Below are positions 24,544 through 32,410 of a stretch of 44,690 nt of DNA, piece after piece. Source of the DNA: Alphaproteobacteria bacterium GWC2_42_16 (GTDB lineage Bacteria; Pseudomonadota; Alphaproteobacteria; UBA9655). The position numbers and the translations under genes are program-made. The notes beneath the pieces were generated by a model. That model saw only the letters and a list, made by a program, of their open reading frames with translations, was not told where the DNA came from and made no database searches. Within the stretch, counting starts at the first letter, position 1. Each line of letters begins with the position of its first letter. The DNA is taken from the NCBI GenBank assembly GCA_001767835.1, contig MEMA01000044.1, forward strand, positions 1-44,690. The letters are read 5' to 3'.

Positions 24544-26598
24544 ATGGCATTTTTTAAAACAATGACGCAAGGAGGACAGGTTCATATCCATCAACTCCAT
24601 ATGCTCAAGCAAGTGATAGTCACAGGTCTTATGGTCGCCTTTGTGATTGGTTTTTCTTGGCTGGGGTGGAAAAGCTATCAATTACCAAGCTATGGGTGGC
24701 AGGTTCTGTCTCAAACCTCTTGGGCACGGTTTATGCTGGCCACAACCCCTCCTGAACAGCATGCAACCCTTTATCAAGAGTATGTTCCTCTCACCCCTCT
24801 TAAGGGGACTTCCTCCTTAAGAGGGGGCAAGCCTTATCGTAGGAGTTGTCTTAATATCCTCAAAGATCCATTTCTTCAAAAGACAACTCAACACATGGAA
24901 GCCCAGCTCAAACAAGCCGTTTACACCAGCCTTTGGGTGGGTCTTGCAGGATTTCTTGCGGTGATGGCCTTGTGGTTTTTTATGGGACGTCATCAAAAGA
25001 AAACGGAACATCAACGAGGAACGACCCTTGTTCCTTGGAAAAAACTGGCCCATCTGATTGTGAAGGAAAATCAAGCTTCAGACTTAGTCTTGGGAGAATT
25101 GCCTCTTCTTAAATATAAGGAAACCTCCCACACTCTAATCACAGGAACCACAGGTTCGGGAAAAACCAATAGCTTCCACTGTCTACTTCCTCAAATTCGA
25201 AAAAGAGGAGACAGGGCCATTATTCTTGATGTCACAGGGGATTATATTTCCAGATACTATAACAAAGAGACGGACATCATCCTGAATCCCTTAGATGAGA
25301 GATCTGTTCCCTGGCATCCTTGGGCTGATTGTCATCTTGATTCTCATTATGACGTTCTTGCCGAATCTCTGATCCAACCTAAAGGAGGACATAGCGATCC
25401 TTTCTGGGATAAGGCCAGCAGGTCTCTTTTAAAAACAGCTTTGAGAAAATATGCCTATCACAAGAAAAACAATATAGAAGAGCTAACGACTTTTTTGATG
25501 AATTCTTCAGACAAAGAGTTTGAGAGATTCTTTAAAGGAACAGAGGCTGCAGCTTTTGCTTCTTCCCATAATGAAAAAACAACCCATTCCATTCGTAGTG
25601 TCCTCTCATCTCAAATCGAGGGGTTTCGTCATCTCGAATCATCAGATCCAAAAAAGAAAGATGACAAAGAAAACCATTGCAGCAAAAGTAATGAAGAAAA
25701 TGAAGCCAGGAACGACTATAAAAGCCAAGAAGAACGTCAAAACCCAATAGATTCAGCCCATCCAGAGCAAAAAATTCCTGCTCACCTTCAGTGTTCCGAT
25801 CATCAGCTTTCCCTCCTGGAAGAAAAAGAGAATACAAAAGCAGAAGAAAAACCAGAACCAAGTTTTTCCATTCGCAAATGGATTAGTGGAGAGAAGCAAG
25901 AAACAGGAACTCAGCAAAATAATGGTGAAGGATGGCTTTTTATTACTGCTCGTGCTGACCAAAGGCAAAGCCTCACACCCCTTATCTCAGCCTGGATGGA
26001 TATGGCCATTAATGCATTGATGGTCCTTCCAGAGGATTATACAAGGCGTCTGTGGTTTATTTTAGATGAGTTGGCAGCCCTTCAAAACCTACCTTCTCTT
26101 CAACGCGGTCTTGCAGAAGGACGTAAATATGGGGGCTGTTTCTTAGCAGGATTTCAAAGCAAACCTCAATTAGAGGATATTTATGGACGGTCTGCAGCTG
26201 AAACCATGCTCGACCTTTTTAACACGAAAATCTTTTTTAGGTGTACAGAACCTTCCACCCAAGGCTGGATCTCAAAAGTTCTGGGGGATAAGGAAGAGAT
26301 CGAGCCCCAAGAAAATATCTCCTATGGAGCTCACAGTATGCGGGATGGGGTTTCCCTGAGCCGCCAAACCCGCCAGAAACCGCTGATTCTTCCTTCTGAG
26401 CTATCTCAACTGAAAGATCTGGAATGCTATGTTAAGCTTCCTAAAGACTATTCCTGTACTAAACTTCAAATACCTTACCAAGCACCCCCCACTTCAAATA
26501 CTCCTTCCTTTCTCTTAAAACCCGAAAAGAAGAGAGAATACCCAGCTTATGAGGAAGGCGGGAAAGAGGAGGTTCAACAAGAAGAAAAGGAATACTGA
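24544..26598 (+). CDS. traD: TraD, F-type coupling protein (VirD4-like ATPase)
   Basis: A 684-residue inner-membrane ATPase with two N-terminal spans (about 24-41 and 128-147). Walker A is GTTGSGKTN at 201-209, with ILDVTGDY after it, and Walker B is RLWFILDEL at 502-510. F TraD is 717. It delivers the relaxase-DNA complex to the secretion channel. Two oddities stand out: a hydrophilic insert at about 366-440 between conserved blocks, and residues about 85-100 encoded by a CCCCTC...GGGG foldback shared with traW. The start follows CAGGAGATAAACAAA. The stop overlaps a following ATG (TGATG). Confidence 0.95.
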   Translation: MAFFKTMTQGGQVHIHQLHMLKQVIVTGLMVAFVIGFSWLGWKSYQLPSYGWQVLSQTSWARFMLATTPPEQHATLYQEYVPLTPLKGTSSLRGGKPYRRSCLNILKDPFLQKTTQHMEAQLKQAVYTSLWVGLAGFLAVMALWFFMGRHQKKTEHQRGTTLVPWKKLAHLIVKENQASDLVLGELPLLKYKETSHTLITGTTGSGKTNSFHCLLPQIRKRGDRAIILDVTGDYISRYYNKETDIILNPLDERSVPWHPWADCHLDSHYDVLAESLIQPKGGHSDPFWDKASRSLLKTALRKYAYHKKNNIEELTTFLMNSSDKEFERFFKGTEAAAFASSHNEKTTHSIRSVLSSQIEGFRHLESSDPKKKDDKENHCSKSNEENEARNDYKSQEERQNPIDSAHPEQKIPAHLQCSDHQLSLLEEKENTKAEEKPEPSFSIRKWISGEKQETGTQQNNGEGWLFITARADQRQSLTPLISAWMDMAINALMVLPEDYTRRLWFILDELAALQNLPSLQRGLAEGRKYGGCFLAGFQSKPQLEDIYGRSAAETMLDLFNTKIFFRCTEPSTQGWISKVLGDKEEIEPQENISYGAHSMRDGVSLSRQTRQKPLILPSELSQLKDLECYVKLPKDYSCTKLQIPYQAPPTSNTPSFLLKPEKKREYPAYEEGGKEEVQQEEKEY
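24792..24828 (+). repeat. CCCCTC...AGGGGACT palindromic element in traD
   Basis: CCCCTCTTAAG and CTTAAGAGGGG are perfect 11-bp inverted arms around GGGACTTCCTC. The element is read in frame in TraD and shares its layout with the traW element at 15521-15555. Confidence 0.6.
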
Positions 26599-26672
26599 TG
26601 GGATGGAATATTCATAATGATGAGGTTTCTGCCTTTATGATAGCCTTATGGCTCCCTAGGAACCTCATTTGA
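26598..26672 (+). pseudogene. Truncated start of a gene once following traD
   Basis: An ATG overlaps the traD stop (TGATG), the coupling style used throughout this operon. The reading frame (MGWNIHNDEVSAFMIALWLP) ends after 24 codons, where an opposite-strand gene begins to overlap. It looks like the 5' stub of the gene that followed traD. In F that position leads to trbH/traI (relaxase), but the stub is too short to identify. Confidence 0.35.
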
Positions 26673-26876
26673 TGCGCGTAGAATAACTTCTATCAAAAGT
26701 GGCTTCATTTCCTCGAGACCCGTAACCAACTCTAGCATTGAATCAGGCATATTATTTTTCAGATCCTTGATATAATCGTAATAAACCAGATCAACAGCCA
26801 GGTAGATACCTGCTTCCTTCAGACGTCGACCTGCAATTTTATCAATCAGAGCAGACTTTTCTAAGAAGCATTCCAT
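26646..26876 (-). CDS. Small hypothetical protein
   Basis: 76 residues, mixed charge, no signal peptide or membrane span (KSALIDKIAGRRLKEAGIYL, VTGLEEMKPLLIEVILRA). It follows the ATPase gene on the same strand with a 29-bp gap and could be its downstream partner or the tail of a larger lost gene. There is no clear ribosome binding site before the ATG. The family is not recognised. Confidence 0.4.
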   Translation of the reverse strand: MECFLEKSALIDKIAGRRLKEAGIYLAVDLVYYDYIKDLKNNMPDSMLELVTGLEEMKPLLIEVILRASNEVPREP

Positions 26877-26905
26877 GCCTGGGGAGGAGATTTCTTATTC
26901 TAGCT

Positions 26906-28363
26906 TTAAATAATCAATCGATATCTATCTTCCATAATCTGACAAAAATCGATGATCTCACTAAAGTAATTACTATCAATCACAGAGTCATGTACCCCAT
27001 TTACATGAATGAGTGTTGGAAAACAAGAAAAGCCCCTAGGCTTAGTTAGATTATCAAGCTTTCTTTCCATTTCCTGAATAATTTCTGCTTTAATCTCTTG
27101 CCGAGAAAATTTAATTTCGCAAGCAAATAACGTATTAAATCTTGTTTGAATAAGGTAGTCTATTTGACATCCTGGTTGCCTCTTAGTTGCGTGCTGAAAA
27201 AAGGGGTTCTCAGATACGATATTCTCAGGTCTGAGGTTTAATTTTTTTTGAATAAACTCACGATTATTGAGAACTAAATTTTCGAATTGAAAGCCCAAAA
27301 TCGTAGACCATCCTGGAAGAGAGGACATGGATTTTATTATATAACTGTTTTTTTCAATTTCAGAAAGATTCGGATCAATGTATTTTAGATAGAATCGTAA
27401 ATAATTATCTTTCAAACGATAATGACTAACAGGAGAGGGCTTTCCAGAATTTAAATGCCACGTATAATCGCGACTCACAAAGCCTGATTTAGTGAGATCA
27501 AAAAGATATTCACTCAGAAGGCCAGAAGTTGAAACACCTAGCTTTTTACTAATATCTCTATATTCAAGGGGACCATCCGCAAGACATTGGACAATAGATT
27601 TATATTGGTTGCTTCTTCTTGAAAAGAGGTCAGAAAAAATTTGCTCAAATTCTCTAACTAAAAGTCCTCCTTTTTTAAAGCATAGATCCTTTATATTTTC
27701 TTCAGCAGGTTTCTGAAAATCGATCTCTTCAAGATAAAGTGGAACTCCTCCTGTGACAGATAATATTTTAAATTTTTCATAAGTTGATAAGTGCGAATTT
27801 CTTGCTGCCCAAAATTGTTGACATTCATTTAACGGTAATTCTTCAAGAGTTAGTGTAAAAGATATTCTTCCCAAAAAACCAGCGTTCGATAAGATGTTCT
27901 TTTCAATCCAAGCAGATGCCGAACCACATATAATCAATATCAATTCAGGATTATTCTTAAAGTGAAGATCCCATGCATTTTTTAGTTTTCCAAGAAAATT
28001 ATGGTCTTTTGAACCCATCCAAGAGATTTCATCTAAGACAATGATAACCCGTCCTTCCCGTGTATGATGAGCAAGGCGCAAAAACAAATCATTCCAATCA
28101 TCTTCTTTAAAAGGGGAGGTTCCTAGGGCCTTTCCAAGCTGCCACCCAAATTCAAACAATTGGTCTTTGGAGGTTGTCTTTTCTGTTGGTGGAATGCCAG
28201 AAAAGGTAAGTGTCTGCATGTTTTTACTAAATTCTCTAATCAGTCGACTTTTACCAATTCGACGTCTCCCTTGTACGACAATAAGGCTAGCTGAGCGCTT
28301 TTTTAAGAATCGACTTAACTCTTGTAATTCTCTTTTTCGGCCAATAAAAATAGATTCCTGCAT
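26906..28363 (-). CDS. AAA ATPase with C-terminal nuclease-like domain (ATPase_2 / DUF234 type)
   Basis: A 485-residue protein. The N-terminal ATPase has IFIGRKRELQELSRFL and Walker A VQGRRRIGKSRLIREF (about 35-48), and a Walker B of VIIVLDEISWMG (about 108-119). A winged-helix middle follows (about 265-305). The C-terminal domain (about 390-470) has CQIDYLIQTRFNTLFACEIKFS, a PD-(D/E)xK-like D...ExK pattern. This architecture is common in archaea and in mobile regions of intracellular bacteria, and its function is unknown. It is cargo between traD and the integrase. An 8-bp inverted repeat (ATACGCAA/TTGCGTAT) at 28406-28439 lies in its promoter region. Confidence 0.85.
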   Translation of the reverse strand: MQESIFIGRKRELQELSRFLKKRSASLIVVQGRRRIGKSRLIREFSKNMQTLTFSGIPPTEKTTSKDQLFEFGWQLGKALGTSPFKEDDWNDLFLRLAHHTREGRVIIVLDEISWMGSKDHNFLGKLKNAWDLHFKNNPELILIICGSASAWIEKNILSNAGFLGRISFTLTLEELPLNECQQFWAARNSHLSTYEKFKILSVTGGVPLYLEEIDFQKPAEENIKDLCFKKGGLLVREFEQIFSDLFSRRSNQYKSIVQCLADGPLEYRDISKKLGVSTSGLLSEYLFDLTKSGFVSRDYTWHLNSGKPSPVSHYRLKDNYLRFYLKYIDPNLSEIEKNSYIIKSMSSLPGWSTILGFQFENLVLNNREFIQKKLNLRPENIVSENPFFQHATKRQPGCQIDYLIQTRFNTLFACEIKFSRQEIKAEIIQEMERKLDNLTKPRGFSCFPTLIHVNGVHDSVIDSNYFSEIIDFCQIMEDRYRLII

Positions 28364-28405
28364 TTTTCCTCAAATTATACCCATGATAGGAGCACTATGA
28401 CACAA

Positions 28406-28439
28406 ATACGCAATTTTAACAATTATTATTTTTGCGTAT
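28406..28439 (-). promoter_or_regulatory. Inverted repeat upstream of the ATPase gene
   Basis: ATACGCAA (28406-28413) and TTGCGTAT (28432-28439) are perfect 8-bp arms, about 45 bp upstream of the ATPase start. Related ACGTAAT/GTTGCGT words follow to about 28490. A candidate operator for autoregulation. Confidence 0.4.
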
Positions 28440-28589
28440 CACAAGAGAAAGATTTAATACGTAATTTTGAAATTTATCAAAGTTGCGTCTTAATAGATAC
28501 AGAAATCGGAGAATTACCTAAGCCCAAGAATTGAACAAACAGGCATCTTTTTAATATATTCAAGGACTTCAGCAATATATTTAGTCCTT

Positions 28590-28636
28590 TTTATCATTGA
28601 AAATTTAACTTAATAGCTTGGATTTTCAATGATAAA
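28590..28636. repeat. Perfect 15-bp inverted repeat downstream of the integrase gene
   Basis: TTTATCATTGAAAAT (28590-28604) and its exact reverse complement (28622-28636) enclose 17 bp. It lies 32 bp past the integrase stop, where a terminator is expected. Read as minus-strand RNA the right side is A-rich, so a T-run is lacking. A bidirectional terminator or a protein-binding site are the options. Confidence 0.6.
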
Positions 28637-28667
28637 TGAATCCCCACATTCAAGAGATTTGTTTCTT

Positions 28668-29831
28668 TTATTCTTTCCCTTCAGACATCAGCTGATCTAC
28701 CTTCTTACCAAAAACGTCCGTAGCTTTTCTCAGAGGTTCATCTGCAAGATGAGCATAGCGCTGTGTAGTAGAAGCCTGTGTATGGCCTAAAAGCTTACCC
28801 ACAATACTTAAGCTTAATCCACTTGAAACCAAGTGAGACGCATGAGTATGGCGCAAATCATGGATGCGAACGTTTTTTAGATTTGCTTGTTTAAGGACGG
28901 TACCCCAGAATTTCTTAACTTCTTTCAAAGGTTCGCCAACCTTTTTTCCAGGAAAAAGATAAGGCAAAGTTCCCTCTCTTCTTTTTTTAAGAGCCTCTAA
29001 AAGGAGGAGAGTCTTATCTGAAAGAGGGAGATATTCTTTCTTTTTCTGCTTGGTCAAATGGGCAGGCTTAATCCAAAGCCCTTTCTCCAAATCAAACTGA
29101 TCCCAAGTGGCTTGAAGTGCCTCACCTTTGCGGGCTCCTGTTAAAAGAAGAAACTTGAAGACATAAGCGGTGAGATTTTCAGAGTATTTATCAAGGACGC
29201 TCCAAAGTCGCTGAAGTTCCTCATCATTTAACCAACGATCACGTTTCTCTTCTTGATACTTCTCAATGCCTTGAGCAGGATTATCAGCTCTCCACCCCCA
29301 AGACACAGCTAAAGAAAACATCTTGGACAACAGGGCGACAACTCTATTGGCCTGATAAGGGGTGTTCTTAAGACGCAAATGTAAACTTTCGATATCACGA
29401 CGAGAAACGTGGGCCACTTTTAAGGAGCCTAAAGAGGGCATGATGATATTTCTCAGAAGCTTCTGATCTTCTTTTAAGCTTTTCTCACGCTTTTTCTGCC
29501 CATGTCTTTCAATATAGTCTCGTGCGAGATCTTGCATACTAAAAAGGCTTTGAGCTTGTTTTTTACCTTGAACGGGATCTTCTCCGTGAGTAATACTTGC
29601 CAAGTGTTTACGTGCTAAGGCTCTTGCTTCTTCTGTTGTTACCTGACCATGAACGCCTATCTTTAAGCGTTTAACAACGCGGTGTTGATTGCGATATTGG
29701 ATGCAATAGGTTCGTCTTCCGCTGGGAAGGACAATAACGCCAAATCCTTTAAGGCTTGTATCCCAATATTGAGATAGCTTATGTGGATCAGGGGTGATAC
29801 TTTCTACAAAACGTTTGGTTATATTTGGCAT
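28668..29831 (-). CDS. Tyrosine recombinase (integrase), P4-type arm domain
   Basis: A 387-residue site-specific recombinase. The N-terminal arm/DUF4102-type domain (SLKGFGVIVLPSGRRTYCIQ) is followed by a SAM-like core-binding domain (about 97-175) and the catalytic domain. That domain holds Arg234 (TGARKGEAL), Lys about 263-265, HDLRH with His324/Arg327, His350 (LLGHTQ) and nucleophile Tyr359 (TTQRYAHL). The set is complete, so it should be active. It starts 176 bp from the 3' end of tRNA-Thr, the usual target of this class, and points inward. It is therefore the integrase of the element containing the tra operon. Confidence 0.93.
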   Translation of the reverse strand: MPNITKRFVESITPDPHKLSQYWDTSLKGFGVIVLPSGRRTYCIQYRNQHRVVKRLKIGVHGQVTTEEARALARKHLASITHGEDPVQGKKQAQSLFSMQDLARDYIERHGQKKREKSLKEDQKLLRNIIMPSLGSLKVAHVSRRDIESLHLRLKNTPYQANRVVALLSKMFSLAVSWGWRADNPAQGIEKYQEEKRDRWLNDEELQRLWSVLDKYSENLTAYVFKFLLLTGARKGEALQATWDQFDLEKGLWIKPAHLTKQKKKEYLPLSDKTLLLLEALKKRREGTLPYLFPGKKVGEPLKEVKKFWGTVLKQANLKNVRIHDLRHTHASHLVSSGLSLSIVGKLLGHTQASTTQRYAHLADEPLRKATDVFGKKVDQLMSEGKE

Positions 29832-30006
29832 GAGAAGTCTCCACAGTTGCTTCCATCCTTATACCATCCTCTCAAATTATCATCAAGGAATTTATCATCA
29901 AACTATCATCAACAGAGGCTAATTTCGACCTCTAAATTGCCACATTTATCAACGAAAACACACACTCTAAAATCTCTGAAAGCTAAGACAGCTATTGAGA
30001 AAACAC

Positions 30007-30050
30007 TGGTGCCGGATGGGGGACTCGAACTCCCGACCTACTGATTACAA
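30007..30050 (-). other. Probable attachment site (attR side) in the tRNA 3' half
   Basis: P4-type integrases recombine within tRNA 3' halves and lie next to the tRNA they use, as here. The element would extend leftward from this point. No second copy of the tRNA 3' end was found by eye in the rest of the window, so the other attachment site should lie left of position 1. The exact core boundaries cannot be fixed. Confidence 0.5.
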
Positions 30051-30082
30051 ATCAGTTGCTCTACCAACTGAGCTAATCCGGC
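30007..30082 (-). tRNA. tRNA-Thr (UGU)
   Basis: The minus strand gives a complete 76-nt cloverleaf. Acceptor GCCGGAT pairs with ATCCGGC and is followed by A and an encoded CCA (30007-30010). The D-arm starts TAGCTCAGTT, the anticodon stem is ACTGA/TCAGT with loop TTTGTAA (anticodon TGT), and the T-arm has the loop TTCGAGT. It decodes ACA threonine codons. It also serves as the probable integration target. Confidence 0.95.
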
Positions 30083-30138
30083 ATGAGTTAGGTATATACC
30101 TTATGATCAGTTGAAGGCCAAGAAAAAATGTGGTCCTT

Positions 30139-30774
30139 TCATAAAGGGTTGATAGAGGCAAGAACTGTATGTCTTCTTCCGCTAATGATGGGGAGGATCT
30201 CATGGTTAAAAGCACACGAAGAAAGTAGTATATCTCCTGATTGAGGTTGATAGCGCGACGTTTCATTCTTTTTCTGATGAACCACATGATCTCCGCCCTC
30301 ATACTCACTCTCAAGGCCAAAGATGAGCAAGTACTTGGAATCCTTAATAAATTTTTTCATCCAGTAGAGGGAAATAAAATCTCCCTCCTCGTAATAATGA
30401 CACTCGCACCGCTGGACATTGAAATGATGAAATGAGGCGATGTCTCTAACTAACCTTTGAATTTGAATAGACGTGACAACATCGAAAATGACCGCATCCG
30501 CAATGGTTTTTTTCTTGGTTGCTTTTATAAGTGACGCGCTAAAGGAATGGGGGTGAGTTTTGGATTGCTTTTTCTTTTGATAGTTTAAATGCTGAGCCTT
30601 AAAGTTTAGGGCTACCCACTGATCTGTTGCAAGCACATGATTTCTTTTTGAAATAAGGCAAGCGCCCTCCATTGATAAAACCTCCTTAAGGGAAGAAACT
30701 AAATAATTATTGCCTCCTACATGCATTGAACCCCCCGTTAAAGTCAATGCTTTTACAATTCTAATTGATGCCAT
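30139..30774 (-). CDS. 2-oxoglutarate/Fe(II) oxygenase-fold protein lacking two iron ligands
   Basis: 211 residues. The C-terminal half follows the prolyl-4-hydroxylase pattern: CHYYEEGDFISLYWMKKF, YLLIFGLESEYEGGDHVV, QPQSGDILLSSCAFNHEILP and ISGRRHTVLASI. The distal His191 and the 2-oxoglutarate-binding Arg200/201 are present. At the HxD positions there are Tyr137 and Met139. Without those ligands normal iron chemistry is unlikely, so it is probably a binding or regulatory relative. The N-terminal half is unrecognised. It lies 38 bp downstream of the LuxI-like gene on the same strand, so they are probably co-transcribed. Confidence 0.65.
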   Translation of the reverse strand: MASIRIVKALTLTGGSMHVGGNNYLVSSLKEVLSMEGACLISKRNHVLATDQWVALNFKAQHLNYQKKKQSKTHPHSFSASLIKATKKKTIADAVIFDVVTSIQIQRLVRDIASFHHFNVQRCECHYYEEGDFISLYWMKKFIKDSKYLLIFGLESEYEGGDHVVHQKKNETSRYQPQSGDILLSSCAFNHEILPIISGRRHTVLASINPL

Positions 30775-30812
30775 TTTATAGGCACAAACCAGCCAGTCAA
30801 CGGATAAATTTG

Positions 30813-31382
30813 TTAGGCGGCGAGACGATCTGTTGTCATAGGCTTTTGCAGAGTTTGTTTGAAGGTTGGGAGTTCCCTTTTTAAGGAAAGTAACCCATGA
30901 AAAAGACCATCCAGAGAGTCTTGAGGTCTAATTTCTATGACATAAGGCCAAAATCCTAAAGCTTCCGTGCAAAGATACTCGCCTGGATCTAAAAGAAGAT
31001 AAAGGAAGTTAATCTTATGTGTGGCTCCAAAGTCTAAAAGTTCTTGGTAAAGGTGCTTGTAAAAAGTCTTACCTTTTGCCTCAAAATCAAAGGTTGGATT
31101 TTGAATATAAAGCCCTATGGTTGAGACCCATATTTCTGTCGCTTGTGTTGGAAAGGTGATTTTTTGATTTCCAAGCGTTCGAAGAAATGGAAATAACTTC
31201 TTCTTCATCAAAAGAGCTCCCCCAACATAGCCCTCATCCTTATGGCTTTCTAAGAGATAGATTGGCTCATCCGCATTTTGAAAAAATGGGATTAGGTTCT
31301 GATTGTTTTCAAGGGCTTTCTGGAAAAGGTGAATAGAACCTTGATGTAATGCGTGGTTTTTAGGTGAAACAACTGTGAACAT
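30813..31382 (-). CDS. LuxI-like (GNAT-fold) protein, tRNA-side copy
   Basis: A 189-residue homologue of the protein at 5541-6215. The shared blocks are VGGALLMKKKLFP, EIWVSTIGLYI, the helix around FYKHLYQELLDFGATHKINFLYLLL, and EIRPQDSLDGLFHGLLSLK. The strand order and the position of the substrate cleft resemble LuxI-family autoinducer synthases, including a GFWPYVIEIR strand like the LuxI C-terminal part. The classical N-terminal Arg-Phe-Trp residues are absent, so the acyl-homoserine lactone product is unproven. It is transcribed toward the oxygenase-like gene. It diverges from the XRE-like regulator at 31758 across about 375 bp. Confidence 0.6.
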   Translation of the reverse strand: MFTVVSPKNHALHQGSIHLFQKALENNQNLIPFFQNADEPIYLLESHKDEGYVGGALLMKKKLFPFLRTLGNQKITFPTQATEIWVSTIGLYIQNPTFDFEAKGKTFYKHLYQELLDFGATHKINFLYLLLDPGEYLCTEALGFWPYVIEIRPQDSLDGLFHGLLSLKRELPTFKQTLQKPMTTDRLAA

Positions 31383-31757
31383 AATAATTTACCTCATCTA
31401 ACAAAATATTATTTTAAACAAATGTCTACCATAGAAGAATAGTCGACTTTTACAAAGGTTTGATAAATTCTCTACATAGACACTCTAGCTAAGCATATAT
31501 TTTTAATTTAGTCATTAGTTTTTTATTGCAACTTTATTTTTGAAGGTTTTCCTTGTTCGGCTTTCCTTCGGGAAAATTTTGCTTATAAGACACTTCAGTC
31601 AACATTTTAGGGTAGACCTATGAGCAAAATTTTTATATGGATAGCACATAATAAGAAACGTCACAAGAACATTTATATGTTTGTGACGTATTTTTTGCTA
31701 AACGTGAGTCAACCTCACAGGATCGTTGAGAGAGGGATTGAGCGAAGAAATGGGATT

Positions 31758-32402
31758 ATGAATGACAGAAAAAAAACAGCTGAGCGCATAAAAGCTGCTC
31801 GTAGTTTGGCAGGCTTTGCCGAGAGAAAAGCTTTCTGTTCGAATTTCGATCTACCTCTTGCAACGTTAGAGGCATGGGAGCGTGGGAAAAACCCCCTAAC
31901 TTTAAAGGGTGCCAAAAGAATTGTTGATGCCCTAAGGTCTGTAAATGTCTATTGTTCTCAACAGTGGCTTATGGAGGGAAAAGGCTTTTCTCCAAGACCG
32001 CTCGAAGAAATTTCCTTGGAACTTGATATGGCTTTCCCGAACACCTTAAGGTCCCTTGAGGAAAATTTAAAAATTGCGAAGGAGCTCTCTACATTTAAAA
32101 CACTTAATGAAGGAGCGATTGTTACAATTGTAACAGATAGTGGTATGTCTCCTTTCTTTGAAGAAGGAGATTATGTCGGGGGGATTAAAAAGATACCCAT
32201 TGCAAAAGCCTTAGATAAGAAATGCATTGTTGAACTTTTAAATGGAGCCAGGATCGTAAGAATTTTAACCCAAGGACAAAACAATACCTATACTTTAGAA
32301 AAAACAAATCCTGCTGGATGCTCGGGTCATGAGGAGTCTGAAAAAAATATTGAAATTCTCTCTGCAGCTCCTATTATTTGGCATAGGTCCTTTTCTCAAT
32401 AG
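31758..32402 (+). CDS. XRE-type HTH regulator with S24-like C-terminal domain
   Basis: 214 residues from ATG 31758 (MNDRKKTAERIKAARSLAGF). The frame is open to 31620, but the extra 46 residues have no ribosome binding site or domain. The N-terminal HTH (FCSNFDLPLATLEAWERGKN) resembles phage-repressor types. The C-terminal domain has VTDSGMSPFFEEGDYVGGIK, the LexA/CI S24 fold signature, but Gly stands directly before Met where the nucleophilic Ser (SM) is expected. Self-cleavage is therefore doubtful. It lies divergent from the LuxI-like gene and 8 bp before the deformylase, and it may control both. Confidence 0.7.
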   Translation: MNDRKKTAERIKAARSLAGFAERKAFCSNFDLPLATLEAWERGKNPLTLKGAKRIVDALRSVNVYCSQQWLMEGKGFSPRPLEEISLELDMAFPNTLRSLEENLKIAKELSTFKTLNEGAIVTIVTDSGMSPFFEEGDYVGGIKKIPIAKALDKKCIVELLNGARIVRILTQGQNNTYTLEKTNPAGCSGHEESEKNIEILSAAPIIWHRSFSQ

Positions 32403-32410
32403 GAGGTTTT

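Noticed and set aside
1-26598. Second copy of the tRNA-Thr 3' end as the left attachment site
   Set aside because: Scanned by eye for GGGGGACTCGAACTCCCGACC-like sequence and found none, so it probably lies outside the window.
31620-31757. N-terminal extension of the S24-like regulator
   Set aside because: No ribosome binding site and no domain. The HTH domain begins right after ATG 31758. It is kept only as an alternative start.
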